From the NCBI GenBank assembly GCA_022013615.1, contig JAKLQB010000585.1:1-12620 (forward strand): DNA of 12,620 nt, given 5' to 3'. A model generated the notes under the pieces. That model did no database searches. It saw only the letters and a list, made by a program, of their open reading frames with translations, and had not been told where the DNA came from. Every line of letters starts with the position of its first letter. The stretch's first letter is position 1. The translations under genes and the position numbers were made by a program. This stretch comes from Desulfobacterales bacterium. Its GTDB lineage: Bacteria > Desulfobacterota > DSM-4660 > Desulfatiglandales > Desulfatiglandaceae. Below are positions 1-7,725 of this stretch, piece by piece.

Positions 1-139
1 TACAATTGTGATTACAAAAATCATTGTGGGGGGTGCACCGATCACAAAAAAATTTGCTGACGAGATTGGGGCCGATGCATATGGTTACAACGCAGGAGAT
101 GCTGTGGAAAAGGTGGCAGAACTGCTGGCATCGGATTAG
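1..139 (+). CDS. Corrinoid-binding methyl-transfer protein, C-terminal fragment
   Basis: Only the last 45 codons lie in the window, read in the frame starting at base 2 and ending with TAG at 137-139. The peptide contains IIVGGAPITKKFADEIGADA followed by YGYNAGDAVEKVAELL. This is the end of the Rossmann-type B12-binding domain found in MtaC/MtbC/MttC-like corrinoid proteins, where the VGGAP strand and the E-IGAD-Y helix pack around the lower face of the cobalamin. Such cytoplasmic proteins carry a methyl group on cobalt between a substrate-specific methyltransferase and a tetrahydrofolate or coenzyme M methyltransferase. The DxHxxG cobalt-ligand motif would lie upstream of the window, so the substrate class cannot be told. 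The next gene, livJ, begins 59 bases downstream with no obvious terminator between them, so co-transcription is possible. Confidence 0.85.
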   Translation, partial: TIVITKIIVGGAPITKKFADEIGADAYGYNAGDAVEKVAELLASD

Positions 140-198
140 GTTTACGGGTGAAAATTGGAACAAACATTTTGATAAACCTTAGCTAAAAGGAGGACAGG

Positions 199-1425
199 AT
201 GATGAGGAAAAACAGGCTTTTTGTAATCACAATTGTATTGGTTTTTGGTCTACTGACTCTCTGCTCCGGCCTGGCATTGGCCGGGGAGACGGTAAAGATT
301 GGTTTTGTTGGTGCCTTTACAGGGCCGGCTTTTAAGATGACCAAAGACGCCGAGCAGGCAGCAGTTCTTGCGATTGAAGAGATCAATGCGGCCGGGGGAT
401 TATTAGGAAGCAAAATAGAGATGGATAGCCGGGACGGCGGCAACAGGCCGGAATTGCACGCCAGACTTGCCCGCGAAATGATTGAGCAGGAAAAGGTCAA
501 GGCGCTCTTTGGCGGGGGAGCCAGTTCCTGTGTACTTGGGGCCTCGGCCGTAGCCAAGGAATTGAAGGTTCCCTATCTTGTTTCCGTAGGGAACAGTTCG
601 GCCATTGTCTGGGACAAGGGTCACCGCTATGTCTTTTTATTTGAATCAAATTCATCCATGGAGGCCAATGCCTGGGTGGCCTGGGCTGCCAAACAGCCGT
701 GGCGGGTATATTCCTGGATTGGACCGGACTACGAATGGTCAAGGACCACCCTAAAGACTTTTAAGGAAAAGTTAGCCGACAGGGGTATTAACCTGGAGTT
801 CAAGAAAGAACTGTGGCACAAGCTTGGAGAAACAACATTCACCTCCTACATCCCTATTCTCAAGGCCTCCAGACCGGAGGTTCTCTTTATCGGGACATGG
901 GGAGCAAGCCTTAATGCCTTTATTCTTCAGGCAGGAAATGCAGGGCTTTTTGAAAAGATGAAGGCATTTGGAATGATTGATGAGGCTACATCCATTGCAC
1001 TTGAAAAAAAACTTCCCCAAGGCCTTCATGGTTTCTCGCGAGGAGCCTTTAACTATTATTCGGCAAAATCAGCGGCCGGCAAGGAGTTTACAGATAAGTA
1101 CTACAATAAGTTCAAGATGTATCCAGGTGGTTTCTCCTTCTGCGCATATGACTCAGTGATCGCATGGGCTGAGGCCGTGAAAAAGGCAGGAAGCTTTGAT
1201 GCTGAAAAGGCGGTAGATGCGCTCAAGGGTCTTAAGTTCAGTGGCCCCCGAGGTGACCAATACATTCGTGCAATTGATGGTCAGCTTAACTGCGAAACCA
1301 CAATGGGTCCGCTGGTTTACAACGAAAAGTACGGGTTTGCCGTTCTCGACCCCGCAGCCGCTATTCCGGCCGAGGACGTCTGGCTGAGTGAAGATGAAGT
1401 AAAGGCAATCTATTCCAAACAATAA
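199..1425 (+). CDS. livJ: Branched-chain amino acid-type ABC transporter, periplasmic substrate-binding protein
   Basis: This 408-residue protein captures a small ligand in the periplasm and delivers it to the LivHM permease. A signal peptide is visible: basic MMRKNR, a hydrophobic core to about residue 22, and a likely signal peptidase I site after ALA (residues 26-28). The mature chain opens with VKIGFVGAFTGPA and then AIEEINAAGGLLGSKIE, the hallmark start of the Peripla_BP_6 (type I fold) family, and GGGASSCVLGASAVAKE marks the ligand-binding loop. It is somewhat longer than E. coli LivJ but normal for environmental paralogues. The start is ATG 199, with AAAAGGAGGA at 185-194 just upstream; the next codon is also ATG. 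The family binds many things besides Leu/Ile/Val (amides, aromatic acids, short-chain acids), so the ligand is open. A strong hairpin follows the stop and separates it from livH. Confidence 0.93.
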   Translation: MMRKNRLFVITIVLVFGLLTLCSGLALAGETVKIGFVGAFTGPAFKMTKDAEQAAVLAIEEINAAGGLLGSKIEMDSRDGGNRPELHARLAREMIEQEKVKALFGGGASSCVLGASAVAKELKVPYLVSVGNSSAIVWDKGHRYVFLFESNSSMEANAWVAWAAKQPWRVYSWIGPDYEWSRTTLKTFKEKLADRGINLEFKKELWHKLGETTFTSYIPILKASRPEVLFIGTWGASLNAFILQAGNAGLFEKMKAFGMIDEATSIALEKKLPQGLHGFSRGAFNYYSAKSAAGKEFTDKYYNKFKMYPGGFSFCAYDSVIAWAEAVKKAGSFDAEKAVDALKGLKFSGPRGDQYIRAIDGQLNCETTMGPLVYNEKYGFAVLDPAAAIPAEDVWLSEDEVKAIYSKQ

Positions 1426-1447
1426 AAACTCATTAGGGTGTGAGAAA

Positions 1448-1492
1448 AAATCCCCCAAAACCCCCTTTACTAAAGGGGGTTTTGGGGGATTT
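1448..1492. repeat. Long palindromic hairpin after livJ (CCCCCTTTA-N-TAAAGGGGG family)
   Basis: Bases 1448-1469 are the exact reverse complement of 1471-1492, giving a 22-bp perfect stem around a single central base (C1470). The arm contains TCCCCC, AAAA and CCCCCTTTA. Only TTT follows on the + side, while six A run at 1445-1450 would give a U-run for transcripts read from the minus strand, so it is a better terminator for antisense than for sense transcription. A shorter copy with the same core lies at 12315-12339. I read it as a copy of a dispersed palindromic element that could stabilise the 3' end of the livJ message or partly stop transcription before livHMGF. Confidence 0.85.
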
Positions 1493-1727
1493 AAAAGCAA
1501 CAGAATGCTCTGAGGCACAGATGTTTAAGTCCTGCCTTGGCGAGAATGAGAGGCAAATTCAGCTTAACCTGTGACCTATACGTTAGATATTCCGTTGAGG
1601 CTGACACTTGGCAATATAACAATGATCTCTGTGATCCGTGTGGGCTCAGGCGAATAAAGGGAGCGGACGAGAGATAACCATTATGAAAATGACCCGTCTC
1701 ATGCATTAGACACTGGAGGATAGCCAA
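1493..1727. other. Rest of the livJ-livH spacer, no gene seen
   Basis: The livJ-livH gap is 302 bases; after the hairpin, about 235 bases remain. I find no open frame with a ribosome site, no tRNA-like fold and no good sigma-70 promoter. The nearest candidate, TTGAGG at 1595-1600 with TATAAC at 1615-1620, has a spacer of only 14 bases. The last functional element is the livH ribosome site. Confidence 0.5.
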
Positions 1728-1730
1728 TTG
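1715..1730 (+). promoter_or_regulatory. Ribosome-binding site fixing a TTG start for livH
   Basis: GGAGGA at 1715-1720 lies 7 bases before TTG 1728-1730. No in-frame ATG lies close to this site, and the reading from TTG gives a standard LivH amino end (EFSDILDIVIGGL). The weak start codon may lower permease synthesis relative to the binding protein. Confidence 0.7.
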
Positions 1731-2609
1731 GAATTCAGTGACATTCTCGACATTGTTATAGGTGGCCTGACCAACGGCATGCTGCTTTTTATGGTGGCCG
1801 CAGGGCTGACGCTTGTTTTTGGCGTGCTCCGAATCATCAATTTCTCACATGGCGCAGTCTACATGCTGGCTGCCTATATTTCCTATAGTGTAATGGTCAT
1901 GTTCGGCAATACCCCAAATGCATACTGGGTAGCCCTTTTGGTAGCCCCGATCGCGGTAGCATTCTTAGGTGTTCTGATTGAAGTCTTTCTGCTCAGACCC
2001 ATGTATAACAGGGAACATCTTATGCAGCTTTTGGTGACCTATGCTCTGGTTCTTGTGATCGTGGACGCAACCAAGTTTATTTGGGGGCCTGATCCCAAGA
2101 TGGTCCTCCTCCCCGACATCCTGTGCGGGCGAATTGACATATTAGGGGCCACCTTTTCGGTCTACGGACTGGTTCTGATACTGATAGGCTTTTTAACCAT
2201 GGTTGGACTCTGGCTGTTCTTGAACAGAACTAAATTAGGTCACATCATTCGCGCCGGAGCGTTTGACCCTGAAATGACAGAATCTCTGGGAATAAACCTC
2301 AAGTTAATTTATACGTTCATCTTTGCCCTGGGCGCATGGATGGCCGGCCTGGCGGGAGTATTAATCGCACCGATCACAACGGTTTCCCAGGGCATGGATT
2401 CCAGCGTACTTCTTGATGCGTTTGCGGTTGTGGTCATTGGAGGCATGGGGAGCATCGGAGGGGCCTTTATCGCATCTATCCTGGTTGGCCTGTCAAACTC
2501 CTTTGGCTTGTTATGGTTTGCAGGCATCGCCATAGCCTTCACATTTATTGTAATGGCAGTAGTTCTTGTGGTCAGGCCGTGGGGTCTTTTTGGCAGACCC
2601 ATTAAGTAG
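1728..2609 (+). CDS. livH: Branched-chain amino acid-type ABC transporter permease LivH
   Basis: This 293-residue inner-membrane protein is one half of the channel of the HAAT transporter. It is almost entirely hydrophobic segments (about eight can be drawn). Family marks are GLTLVFGVLRIINFSHGA at residues 26-43, a cytoplasmic coupling loop around residues 167-190 (RTKLGHIIRAGAFDPEMTES) that docks on the ATPases, and VVIGGMGSIGGAFIASILVG near 235-254. Length matches the family. Translation starts at TTG with a good upstream site. livM follows after 11 bases, so livH heads the membrane/ATPase part of the operon. Nothing is missing or truncated. Confidence 0.95.
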   Translation: MEFSDILDIVIGGLTNGMLLFMVAAGLTLVFGVLRIINFSHGAVYMLAAYISYSVMVMFGNTPNAYWVALLVAPIAVAFLGVLIEVFLLRPMYNREHLMQLLVTYALVLVIVDATKFIWGPDPKMVLLPDILCGRIDILGATFSVYGLVLILIGFLTMVGLWLFLNRTKLGHIIRAGAFDPEMTESLGINLKLIYTFIFALGAWMAGLAGVLIAPITTVSQGMDSSVLLDAFAVVVIGGMGSIGGAFIASILVGLSNSFGLLWFAGIAIAFTFIVMAVVLVVRPWGLFGRPIK

Positions 2610-2620
2610 AGAGGTTTGAT

Positions 2621-3565
2621 GTGGAGATGAAGTCTGGTAAAATCGGTACTTTTCTGCCCCTATTGTTTTTGGTTTTTCTATTCCTGCTGGGTCAAATCCT
2701 GCCAAATTATTATCTTCGCATAATCATTGAGATGGCCATTTTAGGCCTGTTTGCCCAGAGTCTCAATCTAATTATGGGGTATGGTGGCATGATCTCATTT
2801 GGCCATGCAGCCTTTTATGGGTTTGGGGCCTATGCTGTAGCCATTCTGCTTAGAGATACTGGAATGTCTCTCGTGCCTGCGATACTGACCGGCACAGTCC
2901 TTACCGGAGTCTTAGGGTTTATTGTGGGGGCGATCTGTCTGCGAGCTGCAAAGCTCTATTTTGCCATATTGACCATGGCCATCTCGCAGCTCCTCTTTGT
3001 TCTTGTCTACCAGTGGTATAGCTTTACAGGCGGGGATAACGGCATACACGGTTTGAATGTTTCGCCCTGGATGACCGACCCACAGAATTATTACTATTTT
3101 GTTCTGGCTGTCGTGGGCCTGTGTTTTTTTGCTATTCGAGTGATATTAAACTCCCCATTCGGATATACGCTTAGGGCCCTTCGCGACAATGCAGAAAGGA
3201 CTGTTTTTTTAGGAGCTAATGTCTGGAGTCAGAAGCTTATTGCATTTATTTTTGCGGCCATGTTTGCCGGTATCGCAGGCGGACTGTACGTGGGCTACGA
3301 TCATATGGCCTATCCGTTGCTTGTTCACTGGAGCAAATCAGCAGAACCCATACTCATGGTGATTCTTGGAGGTATTAACAGTTTTTGGGGTGCCCTTGTG
3401 GGAGCGGTGCTCTTTGTGATCATGGAAATGGTAATAGGCAAGATTACGACCTACTGGTTGTTTTTTCTGGGCGCGACTATCCTCATACTGGTCATGTTTT
3501 TCCCCAAGGGGATATGGGGGTATGTGGAAGACAAACTTGCACCGTTTCTATCGAAAGAGAGATAA
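2621..3565 (+). CDS. livM: Branched-chain amino acid-type ABC transporter permease LivM
   Basis: The second channel subunit, 314 residues, in the inner membrane. Diagnostic stretches are LNLIMGYGGMISFGHAAFYG at residues 48-67, the coupling loop LRALRDNAERTVFLGAN at 184-200, and ILGGINSFWGALVGA at 248-262. The chosen start is GTG 2621, about 6 bases after AGAGAGG (2608-2614), which overlaps the livH stop; ATG 2627 in the same frame (two codons later) is an alternative and would remove only two residues. The ATG at 2619 is in another frame and stops at once. The stop TAA shares its last base with the livG ATG, so the two are translationally coupled. Confidence 0.94.
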   Translation: MEMKSGKIGTFLPLLFLVFLFLLGQILPNYYLRIIIEMAILGLFAQSLNLIMGYGGMISFGHAAFYGFGAYAVAILLRDTGMSLVPAILTGTVLTGVLGFIVGAICLRAAKLYFAILTMAISQLLFVLVYQWYSFTGGDNGIHGLNVSPWMTDPQNYYYFVLAVVGLCFFAIRVILNSPFGYTLRALRDNAERTVFLGANVWSQKLIAFIFAAMFAGIAGGLYVGYDHMAYPLLVHWSKSAEPILMVILGGINSFWGALVGAVLFVIMEMVIGKITTYWLFFLGATILILVMFFPKGIWGYVEDKLAPFLSKER

Positions 3566-4320
3566 TGGCAAATAACAATAACCTTCTCGAAATAAAGGAT
3601 TTAAAGCTTTCTTTTGGCAATGTCCGCGCTGTTGACGGGGTGAATTTGACTGTCAAAAAGGGAGACCTGACCGGGGTAATCGGACCTAACGGGGCCGGCA
3701 AAACGAGCCTTTTTAACGTAATAACAGGATACTACCCTCCGGATCAGGGGTCGATTTTTTTTAACGGTCACGAGATCGGCGGTTCTCCAAGCCACAAAAT
3801 CGCCCGATCAGGTATTGCGCGATCTTTTCAGATCACCAATATCTTTCCTACCCTCACTACTTTTGAGAATGTGCAGATTGCCTACCTTGTCATACGCGGC
3901 AAAAGCTTTAACACTGTTTCCGGGTTCCGGAAATTGGATCGAGATTCAGTGGAAGAGATAATGGAGACAGTTGGATTAAAAGAGAAGGCAAATACGTTAG
4001 CAGGGTTCTTGTCTCACGGGGATCAGCGAACACTGGAGATCGGCATTACTCTCGCCTGCAAGCCAAAGCTTTTACTCCTAGACGAACCTACTTCAGGTAT
4101 GTCCTCATGGGAAACCAATATGGTGACGGATTTGATAGAGAAGATTTCAAGAGAAATGGGCATTACAATTATGTTTGTAGAACATGACATGAAAGTGGCC
4201 TTTAGCGTGGCTCGCAATATAGTGGTCATGCATCAGGGCCAGGTGTTTGCCCAGGGAACACCGGAAGACATTCGTAGTAATCAGGAAGTCAGAAAGATAT
4301 ATTTGGGAGAAGAAGAATGA
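3565..4320 (+). CDS. livG: Branched-chain amino acid-type ABC transporter ATP-binding protein LivG
   Basis: A 251-residue cytoplasmic ATPase that drives the LivHM channel. It shows Walker A GPNGAGKT (residues 40-47), Q-loop Gln 89, an ABC signature LSHGD (149-153, in place of LSYGD), Walker B LLLLDEP (169-175) and switch His 207 in VEHDM. The reading frame is open back to 3385, but that extension runs through livM; ATG 3565 overlaps the livM stop by one base and gives the usual LivG amino end (NNLLEIKDLKLSFG). The upstream site is weak (GAAAGAGAG), which agrees with coupled re-initiation. The end overlaps livF by four bases (ATGA). Confidence 0.95.
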   Translation: MANNNNLLEIKDLKLSFGNVRAVDGVNLTVKKGDLTGVIGPNGAGKTSLFNVITGYYPPDQGSIFFNGHEIGGSPSHKIARSGIARSFQITNIFPTLTTFENVQIAYLVIRGKSFNTVSGFRKLDRDSVEEIMETVGLKEKANTLAGFLSHGDQRTLEIGITLACKPKLLLLDEPTSGMSSWETNMVTDLIEKISREMGITIMFVEHDMKVAFSVARNIVVMHQGQVFAQGTPEDIRSNQEVRKIYLGEEE

Positions 4321-5024
4321 TGTTAAAGGCCGAGAAGCTTAACACATATTATGGCCTAAGCCATATTCTCTTTGACCTTTCTTTTGAGGTAAATGAAAAA
4401 GAGATTGTCTGTGTCCTGGGAAGAAACGGTGTGGGAAAGACGACATTACTCAGAACCATAATGGGACTGACACCTCCGCGCACAGGCAGCATCAATTTCA
4501 AGGACGAAGAGGTGGCAGGCAAAAGACCGTATCAACTCGCACGCAGAGGAATAGGCTATGTTCCGGCTGATCGAAGAATATTTCCAGACCTGACAGTGCG
4601 ACAAAACCTCGATATATCCCAGAAACCCGGTACTTCAGGTTCCAACTCCGAACAGTGGACAATCCGGGAAGTCTTTGAGTTTTTTCCCATGTTAGTCAAA
4701 TTAGAGAATCGTTTTGGAAATCAGCTTAGCGGAGGTGAGCAACAAATTCTGTCAATTGCAAGGGCCATTGTGGGAAACTCCGATCTATTGCTTTTGGATG
4801 AGCCGAGCGAGGGCCTTTCGCCGTTGATAGTTGGAGATTTGCGTAAAAGGCTGCTGGTCCTTAAGAATAAGGGCTTGTCCATCTTGATCTGTGAACAAAA
4901 CACCACCTTTGCATTCAAACTAAGCAGCAGAGGATACATTATTGACAAAGGTAAAATCCTGTACCAGGGAACGGTTGACGAATTGAACAGTGATGAGAAG
5001 GTTAAGGATTGTCTGGCCATTTAG
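4317..5024 (+). CDS. livF: Branched-chain amino acid-type ABC transporter ATP-binding protein LivF
   Basis: The partner ATPase of LivG, 235 residues. Walker A GRNGVGKT lies at 35-42, YVPADRRIFPDLTVRQNL at 81-98 covers the Q-loop region typical of LivF, the signature LSGGEQQ is at 137-143, Walker B LLLLDEP is at 157-163, and the switch position carries CEQN (192-195), the Gln-containing variant normal for LivF rather than His. ATG 4317 overlaps the livG stop codon (ATGA). Length and motifs are complete, so the whole transporter appears intact. The TrmO-like gene follows after 24 bases without a visible terminator. Confidence 0.95.
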   Translation: MMLKAEKLNTYYGLSHILFDLSFEVNEKEIVCVLGRNGVGKTTLLRTIMGLTPPRTGSINFKDEEVAGKRPYQLARRGIGYVPADRRIFPDLTVRQNLDISQKPGTSGSNSEQWTIREVFEFFPMLVKLENRFGNQLSGGEQQILSIARAIVGNSDLLLLDEPSEGLSPLIVGDLRKRLLVLKNKGLSILICEQNTTFAFKLSSRGYIIDKGKILYQGTVDELNSDEKVKDCLAI

Positions 5025-5048
5025 ATAGGCTCTCATAGGTGAATTTGA

Positions 5049-5501
5049 ATGAGTATTGATTTAGAAATTATTGGGACCGTTGTTTCACCAATAAAGGAAC
5101 CTGTTGATGAAAACTGGGGAGAAGTTGTTTCTGAAATTGTGCTTGAAAAAAAGTACGCTGATGGGCTTATAGGGCTTAAAGATTTTTCGCATGCTGTAAT
5201 CATCTATTTCATGCATTTGGCCACAGACAAAGAGAGGGTAAACATAAGAAGACACCCCCAGGGAAGAGATGACATGCCGTTTGTGGGGATATTCTCGCAA
5301 AGGGCCAAAAGAAGGCCAAACCCCGTTGGAGTAACCGCAGTAAAAATTATTAAGGTAGAAAATAATGTCCTCAAAATTCAGGGCCTTGATGCAATTGACG
5401 GAACACCTGTCTTGGACATAAAGCCTTACTACCCAAGAGATAGAGTCGCAAACCCGATTATCCCGGAATGGGTATACAGGCTTATGAGCAATTACTATTA
5501 G
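5049..5501 (+). CDS. TrmO/TsaA-like family protein (putative tRNA t6A37 N6-methyltransferase)
   Basis: A 150-residue protein of the TrmO (TsaA-like, UPF0066) beta-barrel family. It carries the two family signatures: IFSQRAKRRPNPVGVTAV at about residues 81-98, corresponding to the RPNP(I/V)G loop that binds S-adenosylmethionine, and DGTPVLDIKPYYPRDRV at 117-133. Characterised E. coli TrmO methylates N6 of threonylcarbamoyl-adenosine 37 in tRNA-Thr. That protein is about 235 residues, with an extra C-terminal domain missing here; the one-domain form is common in archaea and deltaproteobacteria and its substrate is less certain. The start ATG 5049 follows AGGTGAA. It is 24 bases from livF and could ride on the liv transcript. 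Its base composition looks somewhat lower in G+C than the liv genes. Confidence 0.85.
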   Translation: MSIDLEIIGTVVSPIKEPVDENWGEVVSEIVLEKKYADGLIGLKDFSHAVIIYFMHLATDKERVNIRRHPQGRDDMPFVGIFSQRAKRRPNPVGVTAVKIIKVENNVLKIQGLDAIDGTPVLDIKPYYPRDRVANPIIPEWVYRLMSNYY

Positions 5502-5779
5502 GCGCTTAATGACAAAATTCCTGCTTTTAACAGTACAATGAATACTTACACTATTTCCTGACATTCAACTAATTTTCGATTGACTATTGACAATTTAATG
5601 AATTCTTCCAATTAGAGATTTAAGGGCTCAGGAATTTAGAATTAAAATTAATAAAATATTTCCAATTCCTTAATTTCTCAATTCGGAATTCCTCAATTTT
5701 ACGTTGATTAACCTTTAGACTTGTTTGATGAGTAAACGATCGCGAACCCCAAAAATATAATCATGAGGTGCAAATAGAT
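5502..5779. other. AT-rich spacer with degenerate AATT-rich repeats before leuC
   Basis: By hand count 5521-5760 is about 29% G+C, far below the flanking genes. Between about 5578 and 5700 the motif (C)AATT recurs many times with small changes, including CAATTCC, CAATTCGG and the palindrome GGAATTCC (5685-5692). A perfect -35 hexamer TTGACA lies at 5587-5592, but the hexamer 17 bases on (AATTAG) matches the -10 consensus poorly. No gene or RNA is recognisable. The stretch probably contains the promoter of the leuC cluster and a nucleoid-protein binding region; this is inferred from position and composition only. Confidence 0.5.
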
Positions 5780-7111
5780 ATGGACATGACAATAACCCAG
5801 AAGATCCTGGCCGATCATACCGGCTTAAAAGAAGTCCATCCGGGTCAATTGATCAACGCAAAGGTGGACATAGCGCTTGGGAACGATGTTACTGCACCCA
5901 TCTCCATTGAGCTTTTTAAGAAAGCCGGCGCAAAAAAAGTATTCGATAAAGATAGAGTGGTTTTGATTCCTGACCACTTTGCCCCAAACAAGGACATAAA
6001 ATCGGCAGAAAACTGCAAGCTCATGAGGGAATTTGCCCTGGAACAGGAGCTTACCGAATACTATGAAGTGGGCCAGGCAGGGATCGAACACGCACTCCTT
6101 CCCGAGCAGGGAATCGTAGTCCCGGGTGATTTAGTCGTGGGTGCAGACAGTCACACATGCACATACGGTGCTCTTGGGGCCTTCTCCACCGGCGTGGGAA
6201 GTACAGACCTGGCAGCAGCTATGATTACTGGCGAACTCTGGTTCAAGGTGCCGGAGACCATAAAATTTATTTACAACGGAAAACTCAGACCCTGGGTGGA
6301 GGGAAAAGACCTGATACTTTATACCATCGGTGAGATAGGGGTAGATGGGGCACTGTATAATTCAATGGAGTTTACAGGGGAAGTCATTGATAGCCTACCA
6401 ATGTCCGGCCGATTCACTATGGCCAATATGGCCATCGAGGCAGGAGCCAAAAATGGGATATTCTCCCCGGACAGCATAACCGAGCAGTACGTAAACGGAA
6501 GAGCTAAACGGAAATACCGCTTTTATGCCAGCGATAAGGGTGCCAAATATAAGGATATAAAAGAGTTTGATGTCTCAAAAATTGAGCCGCAGGTTGCCTT
6601 TCCACACCTCCCCAGTAATACTAAAGGAATAAGTGAGTCAGGAACAGTCTTTATCGATCAGGCTGTGATTGGTTCATGTACCAATGGCAGGTTAGATGAT
6701 CTAAGGATGGCTGGCAGGGTATTGAAGGGCCATAAGATCTCATCCAATGTCAAACTGATCATCATTCCGGCTACTCCATTGATTTACAGGAAGGCCATGA
6801 AGGAGGGTCTGTTCGATATCTTCCTTGACGCCGGAGCAGTGATCAGTCCTCCTACCTGCGGTCCCTGCCTGGGGGGGTATATGGGTGTCCTGGCAAAAGG
6901 TGAAAAGGCCATAGCCACTACAAACAGAAACTTTGTTGGAAGGATGGGGCATCCGGAAAGCGAGGTCTATCTTTCTAATCCCGCGGTAGCAGCCGCATCG
7001 GCCGTTTTAGGGAGGATAGGCAGCCCAGAGGAACTGGGCCTAACCGGGGAAGAAATTTTACTGGATAACCCCCGTTCTCAACACTCAACTACTCAACGAG
7101 GTCTAAATTAA
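5780..7111 (+). CDS. leuC: 3-isopropylmalate dehydratase / homoaconitase-type hydro-lyase, large subunit
   Basis: This 443-residue protein holds the [4Fe-4S] cluster and most of the active site of a two-subunit aconitase-superfamily enzyme; in leucine synthesis it interconverts 2- and 3-isopropylmalate. The cluster ligands are Cys 300 (GSCTNGR), Cys 360 and Cys 363 ([10 protein letters not shown]). The catalytic region [20 protein letters not shown] (121-140) and [12 protein letters not shown] (381-392) are intact. It belongs to the archaeal-like HacA/LeuC2 type, whose members act on isopropylmalate, homocitrate, methylmalate/citraconate or dimethylmalate, so the substrate is not fixed by sequence. 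ATG 5780 is preferred ([10 protein letters not shown] is the family start) with GAGG at 5764-5767; GTG 5768 would add four residues. The last dozen codons run into a CTCAAC repeat and look like a non-conserved tail. Confidence 0.88.
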   Translation: MDMTITQKILADHTGLKEVHPGQLINAKVDIALGNDVTAPISIELFKKAGAKKVFDKDRVVLIPDHFAPNKDIKSAENCKLMREFALEQELTEYYEVGQAGIEHALLPEQGIVVPGDLVVGADSHTCTYGALGAFSTGVGSTDLAAAMITGELWFKVPETIKFIYNGKLRPWVEGKDLILYTIGEIGVDGALYNSMEFTGEVIDSLPMSGRFTMANMAIEAGAKNGIFSPDSITEQYVNGRAKRKYRFYASDKGAKYKDIKEFDVSKIEPQVAFPHLPSNTKGISESGTVFIDQAVIGSCTNGRLDDLRMAGRVLKGHKISSNVKLIIIPATPLIYRKAMKEGLFDIFLDAGAVISPPTCGPCLGGYMGVLAKGEKAIATTNRNFVGRMGHPESEVYLSNPAVAAASAVLGRIGSPEELGLTGEEILLDNPRSQHSTTQRGLN

Positions 7112-7233
7112 AAAGAAGTGCCTAAAATACCTAAAGTTAAGTAACTGGTCTAATATTTGAATTCTAAAGAAAAATATCCCGTTATTCCTGTGAATCCTGT
7201 CAAAAACTGTTATTGATAAAGGAGACTTTTGAG
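7112..7233. repeat. leuC-leuD spacer with short imperfect repeats
   Basis: In most genomes leuC and leuD touch or overlap; here 122 bases separate them. The spacer holds CCTAAA twice (7121-7126 and 7130-7135) and an imperfect 9-base tandem pair ATTCCTGTG/AATCCTGTC (7184-7201). The leuD ribosome site is at the end. No promoter or hairpin stands out. Confidence 0.5.
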
Positions 7234-7236
7234 ATG
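7218..7236 (+). promoter_or_regulatory. Ribosome-binding site deciding the leuD start
   Basis: AAAGGAG at 7218-7224 lies 9 bases before ATG 7234. A longer in-frame reading from TTG 7213 would place this site inside the coding sequence, so ATG 7234 is the start. Confidence 0.75.
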
Positions 7237-7725
7237 AAACATAAAGGGAGGGCCTGGAAATTTGGCGCTAACATAGATACAGATGCCATCATTCCTGCGC
7301 GTTATTTGAATGTAACTGATCCAGAGGAGCTTTCTCAACATTGCATGGAGAATGAAAACCCTCAGTTTCTCAAAGAGGTTAGAGAGGGCGATATGATAGT
7401 TGCAGAGACAAATTTTGGGTGCGGCTCTTCCAGAGAACATGCCCCCATCGCCATAAAAGCAAAAGGGATATCCTGTGTCATTGCCAAAAGTTATGCCAGG
7501 ATATTTTATCGCAATGCGTTTAATATAGGATTGCCAATAATAGAAAGCGATGAGGCCGTCCATGGGATACAGGATGGTCACAAACTTGAAGTAGATCTGG
7601 AGAAAGGCGAGATTAAGAATGAAACAACCGGTCAGATCTTCAAGGCTAACCCAATCCCCCCTTTTATGCAGAAGATTATCGATGACGGGGGCTTAATCGA
7701 ACATATTACCAAAAGGAGCTGTTAA
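7234..7725 (+). CDS. leuD: 3-isopropylmalate dehydratase / homoaconitase-type hydro-lyase, small subunit
   Basis: The 163-residue swivelling-domain subunit that completes the active site of the LeuC-type large subunit. It shows [14 protein letters not shown] (residues 13-26), the substrate loop YLNVT (24-28), the active-site turn [11 protein letters not shown] (61-71) and [15 protein letters not shown] (87-101). Length is typical for the short LeuD/HacB form. The YLxxT loop is where isopropylmalate and homoaconitate enzymes are known to differ in archaea; YLNVT matches neither archaeal type as I recall them, so specificity is left open. The stop codon is directly followed by the ATG of the dehydrogenase, showing tight coupling. 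Confidence 0.9.
   Translation: MKHKGRAWKFGANIDTDAIIPARYLNVTDPEELSQHCMENENPQFLKEVREGDMIVAETNFGCGSSREHAPIAIKAKGISCVIAKSYARIFYRNAFNIGLPIIESDEAVHGIQDGHKLEVDLEKGEIKNETTGQIFKANPIPPFMQKIIDDGGLIEHITKRSC

Noticed and set aside
1448..1492. Strong intrinsic terminator ending livJ transcription
   Set aside because: The stem is strong but only three U follow on the + strand, and livH has no convincing promoter of its own. Partial attenuation or message stabilisation is more likely.
3385..3564. Longer livG start
   Set aside because: This stretch is the coding end of livM in another frame, and the added residues do not resemble an ABC ATPase.
5085..5564. Long minus-strand open frame over the TrmO-like gene
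   Set aside because: It has no recognisable motif and fully overlaps a gene with clear family signatures. The same applies to the other minus-strand frames in the window.
5587..5615. Promoter at TTGACA upstream of leuC
   Set aside because: The -35 is perfect, but the matching -10 (AATTAG) is poor and such hexamers are expected by chance in AT-rich DNA. It is kept only as a remark under the spacer.
5578..5700. CRISPR array or tandem satellite
   Set aside because: The repeats are short, degenerate and unevenly spaced, with no unique spacers and no cas genes.
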